Of a stretch of DNA of 28,881 nucleotides, positions 7,181 through 15,780 are shown in pieces; position 1 is the stretch's first letter, and every line of letters starts with the position of its first letter. Made by a program: the position numbers and the translations under genes. Where the stretch lies: IMG/VR virus record IMGVR_UViG_3300036791_000056, positions 1 through 28,881 of that record; one strand, written 5' to 3'. This DNA comes from a virus. The notes beneath the pieces are model-generated. The model searched no databases. It worked only from the letters and a program-made list of their open reading frames with translations, and was not told the origin of the DNA.

Positions 7181-7512
7181 CACACGCCCGAGAGGACATC
7201 CCAATCGGTCATGAGTTGCGATTGCAGATCCGCGTCGGCCGCTGCTGTCACGACCGCGCCGGATTCAAAATCGTACGACGTCGCGAACGCTTGCAGGTTC
7301 GGCCGCTCGACCATCCACGGCGCGATGCTCTGCGCGCCGAACGTCAGGTTCGTGAGCGTCTGGCGCGCGAACGCGATCCGCTTGTCGTGATTCGGCGTCG
7401 TCACATCCTCGCCGAGCACTTGCCACGCGACGACACTGAGCGCGGAGCGGATGCGGCCCTGAAATATTGGATCTTGCGCGAGGCGTTGCTGCGAGTACGA
7501 ATCATTCGCCAT
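7180..7512 (-). CDS. small conserved phage protein of unknown function
   Basis: The 110-residue soluble protein starts at an ATG overlapping the end of the hub/fibre gene by 11 bases. It begins MANDSYSQQRLAQDPIFQGR and contains RIRSALSVVAWQVLGED, then RIAFARQTLTNL and IAPWMVERPN, a helical protein type found downstream of tail genes in many siphophages without assigned function. The C-terminal part ends VLSGV. The position after the fibre suggests either a fibre-assembly helper or an early member of the lysis cluster; nothing in the sequence decides this. Confidence 0.82.
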   Translation of the reverse strand: MANDSYSQQRLAQDPIFQGRIRSALSVVAWQVLGEDVTTPNHDKRIAFARQTLTNLTFGAQSIAPWMVERPNLQAFATSYDFESGAVVTAAADADLQSQLMTDWDVLSGV

Positions 7513-10500
7513 GCTGTGATCTCCCTTCGAGCGCGCTCACGCGCGCGTCGAGCTCCTGAAACGCGCGCACGAGCGGGCCGATGAATGCGGAATAGTTCAA
7601 GCCCGTGGCGACGCCCTCGTGATAGCTGACGCCGCCGAACATTGGGTCGAGCGCCGCGACGTCCTGCGCGATGAACCCGTGGCCTTGGTCGCCCGTGCGT
7701 TTCAGGAAGTAGTCCACCGGCTGCAATGCGCGCACGAACGCGGTGCCGTACCGCGTCGGCACGATGTCGGTTTTGACGCGCCGATCTGACGACTGCGTGA
7801 CGTTCACGACGAACAGCGTGCCCCATTGAAACGAGGGATGCCCGAGGTTGCGGCCCGTACTCGTCTCTGGGAAGAATTGCGTCCCGTCAAAAAATAATCG
7901 GATATTGTTCGCGACCATCGCGAGTCGGTTTGTCGAGTCGCTGCCCCAGTACGTGCTGACGTTGTTATTGAAGGCGTAGCCCGCGACGTTCGGGCCCTGC
8001 TGCGCGAGATAGTAACTGCCGGCCGAGAACACAACCGCGCTGAGCGTGCCGTTGGAATACAGGCTGCCGTCGGTCGTGATCATCAGGTTGCGAACGGTGC
8101 CGCCGCCGTTCCCGACCCAGAACCGAATCGTCGACGTCCCGCCGATCCCAAACGACGTCATGCCGACCGCATCCGACGACCCGTTGATGCACTCGACGAG
8201 GCCCGTCGAATTCAAATCGATATTCGCGTTGGAGATGTTCGCGCTGTCGATGGTGAACCCGCCGATAGTGCCGCTGGCCGCGTGGATCGTGCCGGTGAAT
8301 GTGCCCGTCGTCGCAGTGATCGCGCCCGTGATCGTCAGCGTGTTCCCATCCCAATAGAGCGAGTGACCCGCGCTGCCGCCGCCGAGATAAAACGCGCCCG
8401 CGTTCGTCATGTACGACAGCCACGACGAGCCGTTGTAGTACCCGAGGATGTTCGAGCCGAGGTACAGGCCCGCGCCGTTGATCGCTGACACCGGCACGGT
8501 CGGCGCGACCCACTTCGCAGGACCGCCCGCGCCCGAGCTCGACCCCGCATATGCACCCGTGACGTTCGACAGGTCCGTTTTCGCCGCGTTGCCGCTCGTG
8601 ACATTGATCGCGCCGGTGACGGTCAGCGTGCCCGCTCCGTCATACGTGATCCCGTTCCCGCCCGGCGTCCCAACGCGAAACTTGTACGTCGTGCCGTCCT
8701 TGCCAAACCACACGCCCGCGACGCCATCGCTAAACGTCACCGGGCGCGGGTTCCCCATCGCGAGGTACGGCGCCGCGTGATCGAGTTTGACCGTGTTGAC
8801 GCCGCCATCCCACAGCAGCAGATCGATCCCGTGGAGCTCGAACGTGGTACTGCTCGCGCGGAAGTAGCGGCCGTTCGTCGCGGCATACGTGCCCGCGAGC
8901 AGGCCGTATTCGTTCGCGACGTTCGTCACGCCGAACAGATTGCCGAAGCGCGTCCGCAGCGTGCGATTGCTGGAGATCGGCGCCGTCGCCCACGTCACGA
9001 TCTGCGCGTACGGGCCGTTGGCGTCGTACGCACCGTCCGCGCCTTGCACTTCGTAATAGCCGCTACCGCTCACGCCGAAATCGATCACGACGTTCCCGCT
9101 CGGGACGACCGTGCTCGTCGCCATCGTGCCGCCGCCGCGCGTGAACGTCCACGACTGCGTGTTCCCCGCGAGCCCCGTCACGGGCGCTGTTACCTGGCCG
9201 TAGACGTCGGCGACGGTGAGCGCGCCGCTGCTGCGCGTGAACGTCCGCAACATCACCCAATCATTGACCGCGAACACGGGCATCCCCGGCGCGTTCGTCA
9301 AATCCTGCACCGTGATCGTGACGGACCCGCCGAGATTCGGCATGACGACATCGGCCGCGAGCATCGCCGCTGACGCCGCGATGATCTCGCCGCCCGCCAG
9401 CGCGCGCGTCTGATCGATGACGAACGTTTGCGCGTGCAACGCATCAGCCGAGAACGACCGGAAATCGGCGTCGCCGCCCGCCGTGATGCGCCAGCCCGTG
9501 AGCCCCGACACGTAGCCGATGGAGTTGAGCCCGCCCGCGAGCTCGAGGGTCGTCGTGCCGGTCGGCACGCGCGCGATCACGCTGCCCGAGGGGGAGAGCA
9601 GCGCGAAATCGTCCGCCGCGCCCGTCGTGCTGTAGAGCGTCAGGCCGCTGTTCGCGTCGGCGTAGAGCTCACCCGGCGCGCCTGCACTCGCGGGGCTCGC
9701 GTGGAACGCGGGCGCGGTGACGACGCCTGCGACGCCGAGCGCCCCGCCGACCGTCGCCGCCCCGCTCACGCCGAGCGTCGCGAGCGTCGACGCGCCCGCG
9801 TTCAGGACGCCGAGCGTCGTCGTGCCGGTGACGCTGAACGTCCCGCCGACTGTCGCGCTGCTCGTGACGCCGAGCGACGCGAGCGTCGTCGCGCCGCTCA
9901 CGCCGAGCGTGCCGCCGATGGTGATGTTGCCGACGAGCGCAGTCGCGGGCGCGTTTTTCAGGACGACGTTGTTCGAGAGACGCGCGTCGGGCAGCGTACC
10001 CGAGAGTTGACTGGCATCGTACGCGCCTTGGAGTGTCGTCGCGGCGACGACGTTCGCCCCCGTGAGCGATCCGCCGTTCATGTTGACGACGCCACCGGTC
10101 TCGCTCATGACCGATTCGCCGCCTGCGTTCGAGCCGGTGATGATCACGTGATAGCCGACGCGCCCGGTGATCGTGGCGCCGCCGCCGCCGCCGCCCGATC
10201 CACCGCCAGTCCCGCCCTGAATGTTCGCGCTCGCGCTGCCGCCCGACACGGTGCTGTTCCAGCCCTTGATCATGTCGCGCCACGTGTTGATCGGCGCGAC
10301 CGTCGCACTCGCGAGCGCGGTCACGTCGCGATAGGTGCGGCCCTCCTGATCGCTGATCTGCACGTCGGTGATCAGACACGGCGCGTCGAGATGCCGTGCG
10401 CTCCGCTGGATCTGCTGCACTTGGCCGGGATGCGCGCCCGCGTTCAGCGTGCGGTACTTCACCGTGACCGTCGGCTGCGACGCCGCGAGCACGTAGGCGT

Positions 10501-11551
10501 TGGCGTGCTGCTGCGCGACGTCGGCGTCGAATACGTCGGGCTCGCGCACGAGCAATTCCCAGATGCCGGGGGGATCGGGCACGCCACCGGGCGGGTCGGC
10601 GTACTTGAGCACCGGGAATTGGGCGGTGAAGATAAACGTAATCGCGGACCCCGCCGAGGGCGCGCCGATGTTGCGCGTGAGCGACGCTGACGCGTTGTCG
10701 TACGACCACTCGGCTGTCGCATCGCCGAGCGTTTCGTTCACGTCGGGGCCAGTGTGTCCGGCCGGGTTGTTCGTGACATACCCGCGCGTCGCCGCGACCC
10801 AGTACTGCAACGGGAAACTCGCCGTTGTGCCGTCGCCCACGAATCTCACCGTCACGTCGTGCAGGCCCGCGCCCGCGAGCACGAGCACGCGCGTCGCGTA
10901 CGTCGTGAGCGACGGCGCGACCGTGACGTCGTTCACGGTGTTGCGGTCGCCGTCGGCGATGTTGAACGGCGCGGCCGTCGTCGCCGCCTCGAACATCCGC
11001 AGGTGTTTGTGGTAATCGATCTCCCAGAGGTAGTCGCCGTTGGTCGCCGTCGTGAAGGCGTTCAGCACCTCATCGATCCGCATGAACGGGCAATCGAGCG
11101 GATCGGGAAACGTCGGGCCGTCCACTTGCGCGGGGTCGACCGAGACGCCCCAATGCGAAAGAAACGTCGCGACCGTTTGCAACCACGATTTCAGCGTGCC
11201 CGGCGGGAATGTCAGATTGAGCACGCGCCGTTCGGCCAGTCCGCTGTAATCGAGCGCCGAGAATGCCGTGAGCAGCCGCGAGACGGGCGCCCCGCCGACG
11301 CCCCCTTCGGTCGGCGTGTCGACGAGCCCCCCGAAAATCACGACGCCGTTTTCGACGAGTTGCACATCGGCGCCCACGGGCGGGCGATTGCCCGTCCCGT
11401 CGGGCGAGTAGATCACGCCGTCGAGTCGATTGCGGCCGTTCGCAGTCTCGCTGATTTTGAACCCGTGGCGTAGGCGCATCGCGACGCCGTTGATCGTCAG
11501 CGTGACGTCGGGCAGCGGGCCGTGCGGCAGCGGGAGCAGTTCGTACATCAT
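7502..11551 (-). CDS. tail hub-fibre fusion with C-terminal S74 intramolecular chaperone
   Basis: The 1349-residue protein is the largest in the window. Residues about 1-430 resemble a baseplate-hub or tail-tip domain (strand-rich, with FGGLVDTPTE, a long helix near LKSWLQTVATFLSHW, and YLWEIDYHKHL). A Gly-rich linker follows at about 447-460 (GGTGGGSGGGGGG). A fibre region contains repeats such as TLGVSGATTLASLGV at about 540-610. The last 95 residues contain SSDRRVKTDI and GFIAQDVAALDP, the signature of Peptidase S74 (intramolecular chaperone auto-processed) domains, which trimerise the fibre and cleave themselves off at the Ser. Two consecutive ATGs (11551, 11548) both overlap the tape-measure stop. 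It follows the tape measure directly, the usual place for tail-tip genes. Confidence 0.9.
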   Translation of the reverse strand: MMYELLPLPHGPLPDVTLTINGVAMRLRHGFKISETANGRNRLDGVIYSPDGTGNRPPVGADVQLVENGVVIFGGLVDTPTEGGVGGAPVSRLLTAFSALDYSGLAERRVLNLTFPPGTLKSWLQTVATFLSHWGVSVDPAQVDGPTFPDPLDCPFMRIDEVLNAFTTATNGDYLWEIDYHKHLRMFEAATTAAPFNIADGDRNTVNDVTVAPSLTTYATRVLVLAGAGLHDVTVRFVGDGTTASFPLQYWVAATRGYVTNNPAGHTGPDVNETLGDATAEWSYDNASASLTRNIGAPSAGSAITFIFTAQFPVLKYADPPGGVPDPPGIWELLVREPDVFDADVAQQHANAYVLAASQPTVTVKYRTLNAGAHPGQVQQIQRSARHLDAPCLITDVQISDQEGRTYRDVTALASATVAPINTWRDMIKGWNSTVSGGSASANIQGGTGGGSGGGGGGATITGRVGYHVIITGSNAGGESVMSETGGVVNMNGGSLTGANVVAATTLQGAYDASQLSGTLPDARLSNNVVLKNAPATALVGNITIGGTLGVSGATTLASLGVTSSATVGGTFSVTGTTTLGVLNAGASTLATLGVSGAATVGGALGVAGVVTAPAFHASPASAGAPGELYADANSGLTLYSTTGAADDFALLSPSGSVIARVPTGTTTLELAGGLNSIGYVSGLTGWRITAGGDADFRSFSADALHAQTFVIDQTRALAGGEIIAASAAMLAADVVMPNLGGSVTITVQDLTNAPGMPVFAVNDWVMLRTFTRSSGALTVADVYGQVTAPVTGLAGNTQSWTFTRGGGTMATSTVVPSGNVVIDFGVSGSGYYEVQGADGAYDANGPYAQIVTWATAPISSNRTLRTRFGNLFGVTNVANEYGLLAGTYAATNGRYFRASSTTFELHGIDLLLWDGGVNTVKLDHAAPYLAMGNPRPVTFSDGVAGVWFGKDGTTYKFRVGTPGGNGITYDGAGTLTVTGAINVTSGNAAKTDLSNVTGAYAGSSSGAGGPAKWVAPTVPVSAINGAGLYLGSNILGYYNGSSWLSYMTNAGAFYLGGGSAGHSLYWDGNTLTITGAITATTGTFTGTIHAASGTIGGFTIDSANISNANIDLNSTGLVECINGSSDAVGMTSFGIGGTSTIRFWVGNGGGTVRNLMITTDGSLYSNGTLSAVVFSAGSYYLAQQGPNVAGYAFNNNVSTYWGSDSTNRLAMVANNIRLFFDGTQFFPETSTGRNLGHPSFQWGTLFVVNVTQSSDRRVKTDIVPTRYGTAFVRALQPVDYFLKRTGDQGHGFIAQDVAALDPMFGGVSYHEGVATGLNYSAFIGPLVRAFQELDARVSALEGRSQHGE

Positions 11552-14412
11552 GCGAGGCCGTACCGTCGGATCACGCCCGGCATGTCAGGCACGACGATCT
11601 CCGCCACCGTCGTGCTGTTGATTTGAATGATCGCCGTCCCGCCTCCGCCGCCGCCCGCGCCCTCACCCTGCGTCATCACGCGCTCGTTGCCGTGCAGCAT
11701 CGCGAGCGTGCCCGATCCGAAATTCAGATATTGTCCACCCGTGCCGCCCGCGAAGCCCGGCACGCCGCCCGGCGCGCTCGGCATGGGCATCGCGATCACG
11801 GCCGCGCCGACGGCGTTGATCACGCCGTTGACGGCATCGCCCCACGTTTGCCAATCGGTCGCGTTACTTTTCAGTTGATCGCTGACCGAGACGAGCGCGT
11901 TCGTCGCTTCGGTCGCCGTCTGGATCGTCGCGACGGCCTGCTGCTCGGTCTGCACGGTCGTTGTCGCTGATGCGCTCGTTTGCGCGTTGAGTGCGTTCGT
12001 CACGGCCGTGATCGCGGCCTGTGCTGCGGCCGGATCGTTTTTCCCGACGCCCTGCGTGAGCTTGATCCACAGTTGTTCGCCGGAATCGCCGAGCGCGTCG
12101 AGCTTCGTGTGGAGCTCGTCGAATCCACCCATCGAATTCGCGAACGCGACGACGGCGTCGCGCCCTTTGCTCCCGAGCCCGAACAGATTCTCGACGAGCC
12201 CGACGACGGATTTCCCCGCCGAGATCGCCGCGCTCGCGATGCTCGTGACGCCCGACACGATGCCCGAGATCCCGCCGAGAATGTCGCCTGACGAGAACGC
12301 CGCGAATCCGGCCGTGAGATCGCCGACGCCTTTCGTCGCGCTCTTGAACGCGTTCGACGCGTCGGTCGCGAGCTTGCCGAACGTGCCGCCGATAGCTTGC
12401 CCGAGCTCGGTGAGACTAGTCTCAATCGTTTTCGCCATCGTGTCCCACGACGTGCGGACGATCCCCATCGATTTATCCCACGCGTCGTTTGCGCGCTTCG
12501 CCGCGGCCTCCATTTGCGCGGCGCTGTAATTGCCGTCCGCGGCCATCTGCCAGTACGCGACGCTCGCAGCGTCGGCTTGCTCGGCGAGTTGCTCGTCGGT
12601 GTAGACGCCTTGCGCGGCCATCCGCTCTTCGATAGTGCTCGCGGTCTGATTCGCGACGTCGCGTTCGTGGTTGTAGTACGTGTCGATCACCGCTGCCGCT
12701 TTGTCGTACGCGTCGGCGGTCGCAGCGGTTTTGATGCCGAGCGACGAGATCGCTTTTTTCTCGGCTTGATCGATGTTGTCGATTTGCTTCTGTGTCGAGC
12801 TTTCCGACAGCGCATCGATCTTGTCGGTGTAGGTCTGGTACGCGTCGAGATCCGTCACGAGCGTTTTCGCGCTCGCGTCTGCCTGTTGCTGCTGCGCCTT
12901 GTTGAAATCGTCCGTCGATTTCGCGACCAGCTTCGACGTCTGATCGGCCATCTTCTGTCGCTGCGCTTCGTACGCGTCCTCGATGGCTTGCGCGTTTTTC
13001 AGGCCGTTGAGATACGCCGCGACGGCCGCGCCACTGATCCCGAAGGACTTCGCCGTTTGCTCGGCGCTGAGGCCGACGTTTTGATTCGAGACCGCTGCCT
13101 CTTTTTGCTGCTCGGTGAGCGGCACGTACGCGGCCGTGATCGCCGCCTGCGCGTCAGTGAATTTTTTCGCGGCAGTCTCGGCGTTTTTCAGTTCGGTGTT
13201 GTGCGCTTCCCACGCCTTGCGCGCCACCTCGATCACATCGGCCGATTGACCCGTGTTCGCGGTGAGCTCTTTGATCGAGACGTTCCCGAGCTTGAACGCA
13301 GCGTCGAGGTTCGAGATCACATCGGGCGTGAGCTCGTGGTATTTCTCCGTCGCGAGCGCGAGCGCCGTCGCGAAGTCTTTCGCGTCGGCCGTGGGGAACG
13401 TGATCTTCGGCATCTGGAACGCGGGCGCGGTCGGCGCGTTCCCCGACGACAGCGACGCCATCGCCGCCTTGACTTGCAAGATGCCGGACGACCAATCGTT
13501 CGCGAATTTTACGGGGTCGGCTTCATACGAAATGATCTGCGCGAGCTTTTTGAAAAAGTCCTCCCAACTCGTCGTCGTCTGCGGGAGTTGCTCGGCTTGC
13601 CGTTGCAGCGCGTACGTCGCGCCGTCGATTTTGGGAATGACGTTCGATGCGGCCTCGGTCGTGTTGCCCATCGCGCCGACGATGGACCCGAGGTCGACAA
13701 CCACCGAGCCGGTTTGTTCCTTGAAGAGCTCCCACGCGTTCGCCAGTTGCGCGATTTTGCCCGCTGTCGTGTCCATGTCGGCTTGGGCTTGCCCGGCGAA
13801 TTTTTGATTCACTAAATCAAACACGACCGATGCGCCACCGGCTTTCGCGGCAGCGGCATCGATCTGAACGCCGTAGCGTTTCAACGCGGTGACGTTGCCC
13901 TCGGCGGCTTTCGAGAGCGCGGTGACGGCCGTCGTTAGATCGATCCCGAGACCCGACGCGAGATTTGTCGCGGCCTTCAGCGCGTTGTCCATTTGATCGG
14001 GCGCGACGTTGCCGATCAGCGTGAACGTTTTCTCAGCCGACGTGATCATGTTCTCGCTGTAGATCGTCGTCTGCTGATACTGCTCGCCGAGATCCTTGTA
14101 CTGCTGGATGACCTCCGTCGTGGCGTTGCCCGAGAGCTCGAGGGCCGTCGTCAAATGCTGAACGTTCGACTCGGCGTCCGCGAACGCCGTCACCGAGCCT
14201 TCGAGAAATTCAAACCCTTTCTGGAGCAGTTCCATCGCGCCCGTCGCGCCCGCCATGCCGAGCGCGATGCTGCTGATCGACGCGTCGACGCCGCCGAGTC
14301 CCGCCTGCGCGCCCGCGCTCGCGTCGGTCAGCGACCCGAGCGCGCGCACAGCGTTATTGCACGCGTCGTAAAACGCGGAGAAATCGGCGTCGAGTTTGCC
14401 GGTCAGAGCCAC
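11548..14412 (-). CDS. tail tape measure protein
   Basis: The 954-residue product starts at a GTG 10 bases after an AGAGGAG ribosome-binding site located at the end of the chaperone gene. It is Ala-, Thr- and Gln-rich and predominantly helical, with coiled-coil stretches (residues about 390-640) and a hydrophobic Gly/Ser/Ala segment at about 705-760 (GDILGGISGIVSGVTSIASA), as in tape measures that insert into the host membrane. An N-terminal FAFADAESN-like block with LTTALELSGNATTE matches the common tape-measure N-terminal domain. By the usual scaling of about 0.15 nm per residue the tail would be roughly 140 nm. Position between the frameshifted chaperone pair and the tail-tip hub is diagnostic. 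Confidence 0.95.
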   Translation of the reverse strand: MALTGKLDADFSAFYDACNNAVRALGSLTDASAGAQAGLGGVDASISSIALGMAGATGAMELLQKGFEFLEGSVTAFADAESNVQHLTTALELSGNATTEVIQQYKDLGEQYQQTTIYSENMITSAEKTFTLIGNVAPDQMDNALKAATNLASGLGIDLTTAVTALSKAAEGNVTALKRYGVQIDAAAAKAGGASVVFDLVNQKFAGQAQADMDTTAGKIAQLANAWELFKEQTGSVVVDLGSIVGAMGNTTEAASNVIPKIDGATYALQRQAEQLPQTTTSWEDFFKKLAQIISYEADPVKFANDWSSGILQVKAAMASLSSGNAPTAPAFQMPKITFPTADAKDFATALALATEKYHELTPDVISNLDAAFKLGNVSIKELTANTGQSADVIEVARKAWEAHNTELKNAETAAKKFTDAQAAITAAYVPLTEQQKEAAVSNQNVGLSAEQTAKSFGISGAAVAAYLNGLKNAQAIEDAYEAQRQKMADQTSKLVAKSTDDFNKAQQQQADASAKTLVTDLDAYQTYTDKIDALSESSTQKQIDNIDQAEKKAISSLGIKTAATADAYDKAAAVIDTYYNHERDVANQTASTIEERMAAQGVYTDEQLAEQADAASVAYWQMAADGNYSAAQMEAAAKRANDAWDKSMGIVRTSWDTMAKTIETSLTELGQAIGGTFGKLATDASNAFKSATKGVGDLTAGFAAFSSGDILGGISGIVSGVTSIASAAISAGKSVVGLVENLFGLGSKGRDAVVAFANSMGGFDELHTKLDALGDSGEQLWIKLTQGVGKNDPAAAQAAITAVTNALNAQTSASATTTVQTEQQAVATIQTATEATNALVSVSDQLKSNATDWQTWGDAVNGVINAVGAAVIAMPMPSAPGGVPGFAGGTGGQYLNFGSGTLAMLHGNERVMTQGEGAGGGGGGTAIIQINSTTVAEIVVPDMPGVIRRYGLA

Positions 14413-14419
14413 GTCGCGA

Positions 14420-14925
14420 TCACTCCTCTTGCATCGCCGCGAGCTCCTCGATCAGCACGGCGTAGACGTCGGCGGGCAGCGCCAGCACGTCGTCATACGA
14501 CCAGCCCATGTGCCGACAGATCGCGAGATCGCTCACGATGCGGTCTCGCCACTCGGGAGTTTTTTTTCCTCGGCGGCGACGGCGTTCTGCGTCAAGACGT
14601 GCGCGGAGATCGCCGCGATCATTTCCGTGACGTCCGACGCGCGCAGTTGGTCAATCGTGTCGAGCAATTCCTCGCGCGACGCGTTGCGAATCTCGACACG
14701 CGCGCCGCTCGCATCCGTGAACGACCAGTCGAGCAGATACGCCGCGAGCAGCGCGGGACCCACTTTGATCGGGTCCATCTTGGGCGGCGACGTGCCAGCA
14801 ATCGAGCCGTGTTTGGCGAGCTCGCGCAATTCGCCGTTGTTCAATTCCTTGCGGACGGTGATCGTGTCGCCGTCAGAGATCGGCAACGTCACGGTCTCGG
14901 GGCGGACAAATCGAGATCGACTCAT
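14420..14925 (-). CDS. tail assembly chaperone, frameshift fusion (G-T type)
   Basis: A -1 frameshift at the A-run (14560-14567) would continue translation from the upstream chaperone into the -1 frame, which stays open to the stop at 14420-14422 and reads TPEWRDRIVSDLAICRHMGW, then a SYDDVLALPADVY-containing helical domain. The fusion is 168 residues: 122 before the slip and 46 after. In lambda-like phages the G and G-T proteins made this way coat the tape measure and recruit tail tube subunits. The -1 segment also has a possible GTG start at 14536 overlapping the upstream stop, so independent initiation cannot be excluded. The coherent coding sequence upstream of that GTG (PEWRDRI) favours frameshifting. 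Confidence 0.8.
14533..14925 (-). CDS. tail assembly chaperone (G-type), zero-frame product
   Basis: The 130-residue product begins at an ATG with a GGAG element upstream. It starts MSRSRFVRPETVTLPISDGDTITVRKELNNGELREL, the usual strand-rich opening of siphophage tail-assembly chaperones, followed by a helical region with LLDTIDQLRASDVTEMIAAI. It lies immediately upstream of the tape measure gene, the conserved location. In the last codons it contains the 8-A run at which ribosomes can slip to make the longer fusion. It acts in the cytoplasm on the nascent tape measure and does not normally remain in the virion. Confidence 0.88.
   Translation of the reverse strand: MSRSRFVRPETVTLPISDGDTITVRKELNNGELRELAKHGSIAGTSPPKMDPIKVGPALLAAYLLDWSFTDASGARVEIRNASREELLDTIDQLRASDVTEMIAAISAHVLTQNAVAAEEKKLPSGETAS
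14560..14567 (-). promoter_or_regulatory. programmed -1 frameshift slippery site
   Basis: Eight A residues on the minus strand read GAA AAA AAA CTC in the zero frame, giving the heptamer A AAA AAA, a strong -1 slip sequence. The -1 frame is open from there to 14420. The zero-frame stop lies 27 bases further on, typical spacing for chaperone frameshifts. Confidence 0.8.
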
Positions 14926-14929
14926 GGGG

Positions 14930-15223
14930 TTATTGCTCCGGTGGCCCGAGGCGCGCGGTCAGCGCGTCGCCAGTGACCTGTAGGTCGAGCACAGGCCAAC
15001 ACCAGCGACCGCCGCCGAGACGCGGCGCGGTGAAAAAGAGCGGACGCTGCCCGCACTTATAGCGATTCGTGGAGGAACACGACGCGGTGAGCACCCACGG
15101 GCCACGCTTCGGGTGCAGATCGCGCCGAATGAACCACGCCGCGAGCGACGCCGCAGTCGCGCGGACGTCTTTCGTCCACAGGATCGCGCCGCCCTCACCA
15201 CGGATCGCGAGCTCGCGAAACAC
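14930..15223 (-). CDS. small conserved tail-module protein, function unknown
   Basis: The 97-residue product starts at a GTG 15 bases after the tube-protein stop; no clear ribosome-binding site is seen, so coupling to the upstream gene is assumed. The sequence has AIRGEGGAILW, then Trp- and Arg-rich strands (GPWVLTAS, QRPLFFTAPRLGGGRWCWPV) and ends with LGPPEQ, a pattern I associate with small proteins between tail tube and chaperone genes in siphophages. It contains several Cys residues (two of them in ASCSSTNRYKC) but no clear zinc site. Frame choice is supported by the fit between flanking genes with four bases to the next start. Confidence 0.7.
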   Translation of the reverse strand: MFRELAIRGEGGAILWTKDVRATAASLAAWFIRRDLHPKRGPWVLTASCSSTNRYKCGQRPLFFTAPRLGGGRWCWPVLDLQVTGDALTARLGPPEQ

Positions 15224-15238
15224 GACGCACGCGCGCGA

Positions 15239-15703
15239 CTATGCGGCGGCGCGTTGGTCAGCGGGTTTCGGCGGCGCGGCGGATTTCCCGAGCGTCGTGG
15301 CCATCGTCCACGGGCCTGCGGCCATGAAATCGCCCGTGATTTTCGGCGCGTTGAGCGTGCAATCGATCTCGGCGTCGAGATACGCGAGCCCCGACCAGAA
15401 GAACGTATCCTCGGGCGTCGTCGAATTCGGCAGGAGCTTGAGCATCCCCGGATCTTGCGCGTCCGCCGCCGCGAACAGAATCGGACTCGCGGCCGGATCC
15501 GAATTCCAAAATCCGGTGACGGTGCCCGACACGTCTTTCATGCCCGGCACGTACACCTTATTGGTGTCGCCGAAGCAACTGACGTCCTCCTTGGCGGTTT
15601 TGAAACTCGCTTTCCACGCGTTCAGCGAGATGATCTCGACGGGCGTGCCTGTGCCCGTGGGATCATAGAGAACTTGACCGTAGCGCCCCGTTTTAATCGC
15701 CAT
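15239..15703 (-). CDS. major tail tube protein
   Basis: The 154-residue protein has a strong GAGGGAG ribosome-binding site before its ATG. It opens MAIKTGRYGQVLYDPTGTGT, followed by EIISLNAWKASFKTAKEDVS, which contains the lysine-rich strand-turn expected in tail tube proteins, and a GTVTGFWNSDPAASPIL loop with a tube-type fold. The C-terminus has AAGPWTMAT and a Pro/Ala-rich tail. It lies between the tail terminator (with one inserted gene) and the chaperone pair, the standard place. It would polymerise into the hollow tube around the tape measure. The call is strong from context and moderately strong from sequence. Confidence 0.85.
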   Translation of the reverse strand: MAIKTGRYGQVLYDPTGTGTPVEIISLNAWKASFKTAKEDVSCFGDTNKVYVPGMKDVSGTVTGFWNSDPAASPILFAAADAQDPGMLKLLPNSTTPEDTFFWSGLAYLDAEIDCTLNAPKITGDFMAAGPWTMATTLGKSAAPPKPADQRAAA

Positions 15704-15780
15704 GTGACTTACTCCCTCGTGTTACCCCGTTGTTAGTCGCCCTGTGGTATCGCCCTTAGTTCCGTGTTATCGCCGCCGTG
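15704..15780 (-). repeat. short leader with degenerate GTTA-centred repeats
   Basis: The gap before the tail tube gene carries a series of related motifs on the plus strand (CGTGTTACC, TTGTTAGTC, GTGGTATCGCC, CGTGTTATCGCC, CGTGTTAC). TTA triplets, read as TAA on the coding strand, fall in all three frames at 15722, 15733, 15756, 15767 and 15781. It includes the tube gene's ribosome-binding site. Function unknown. Confidence 0.4.
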
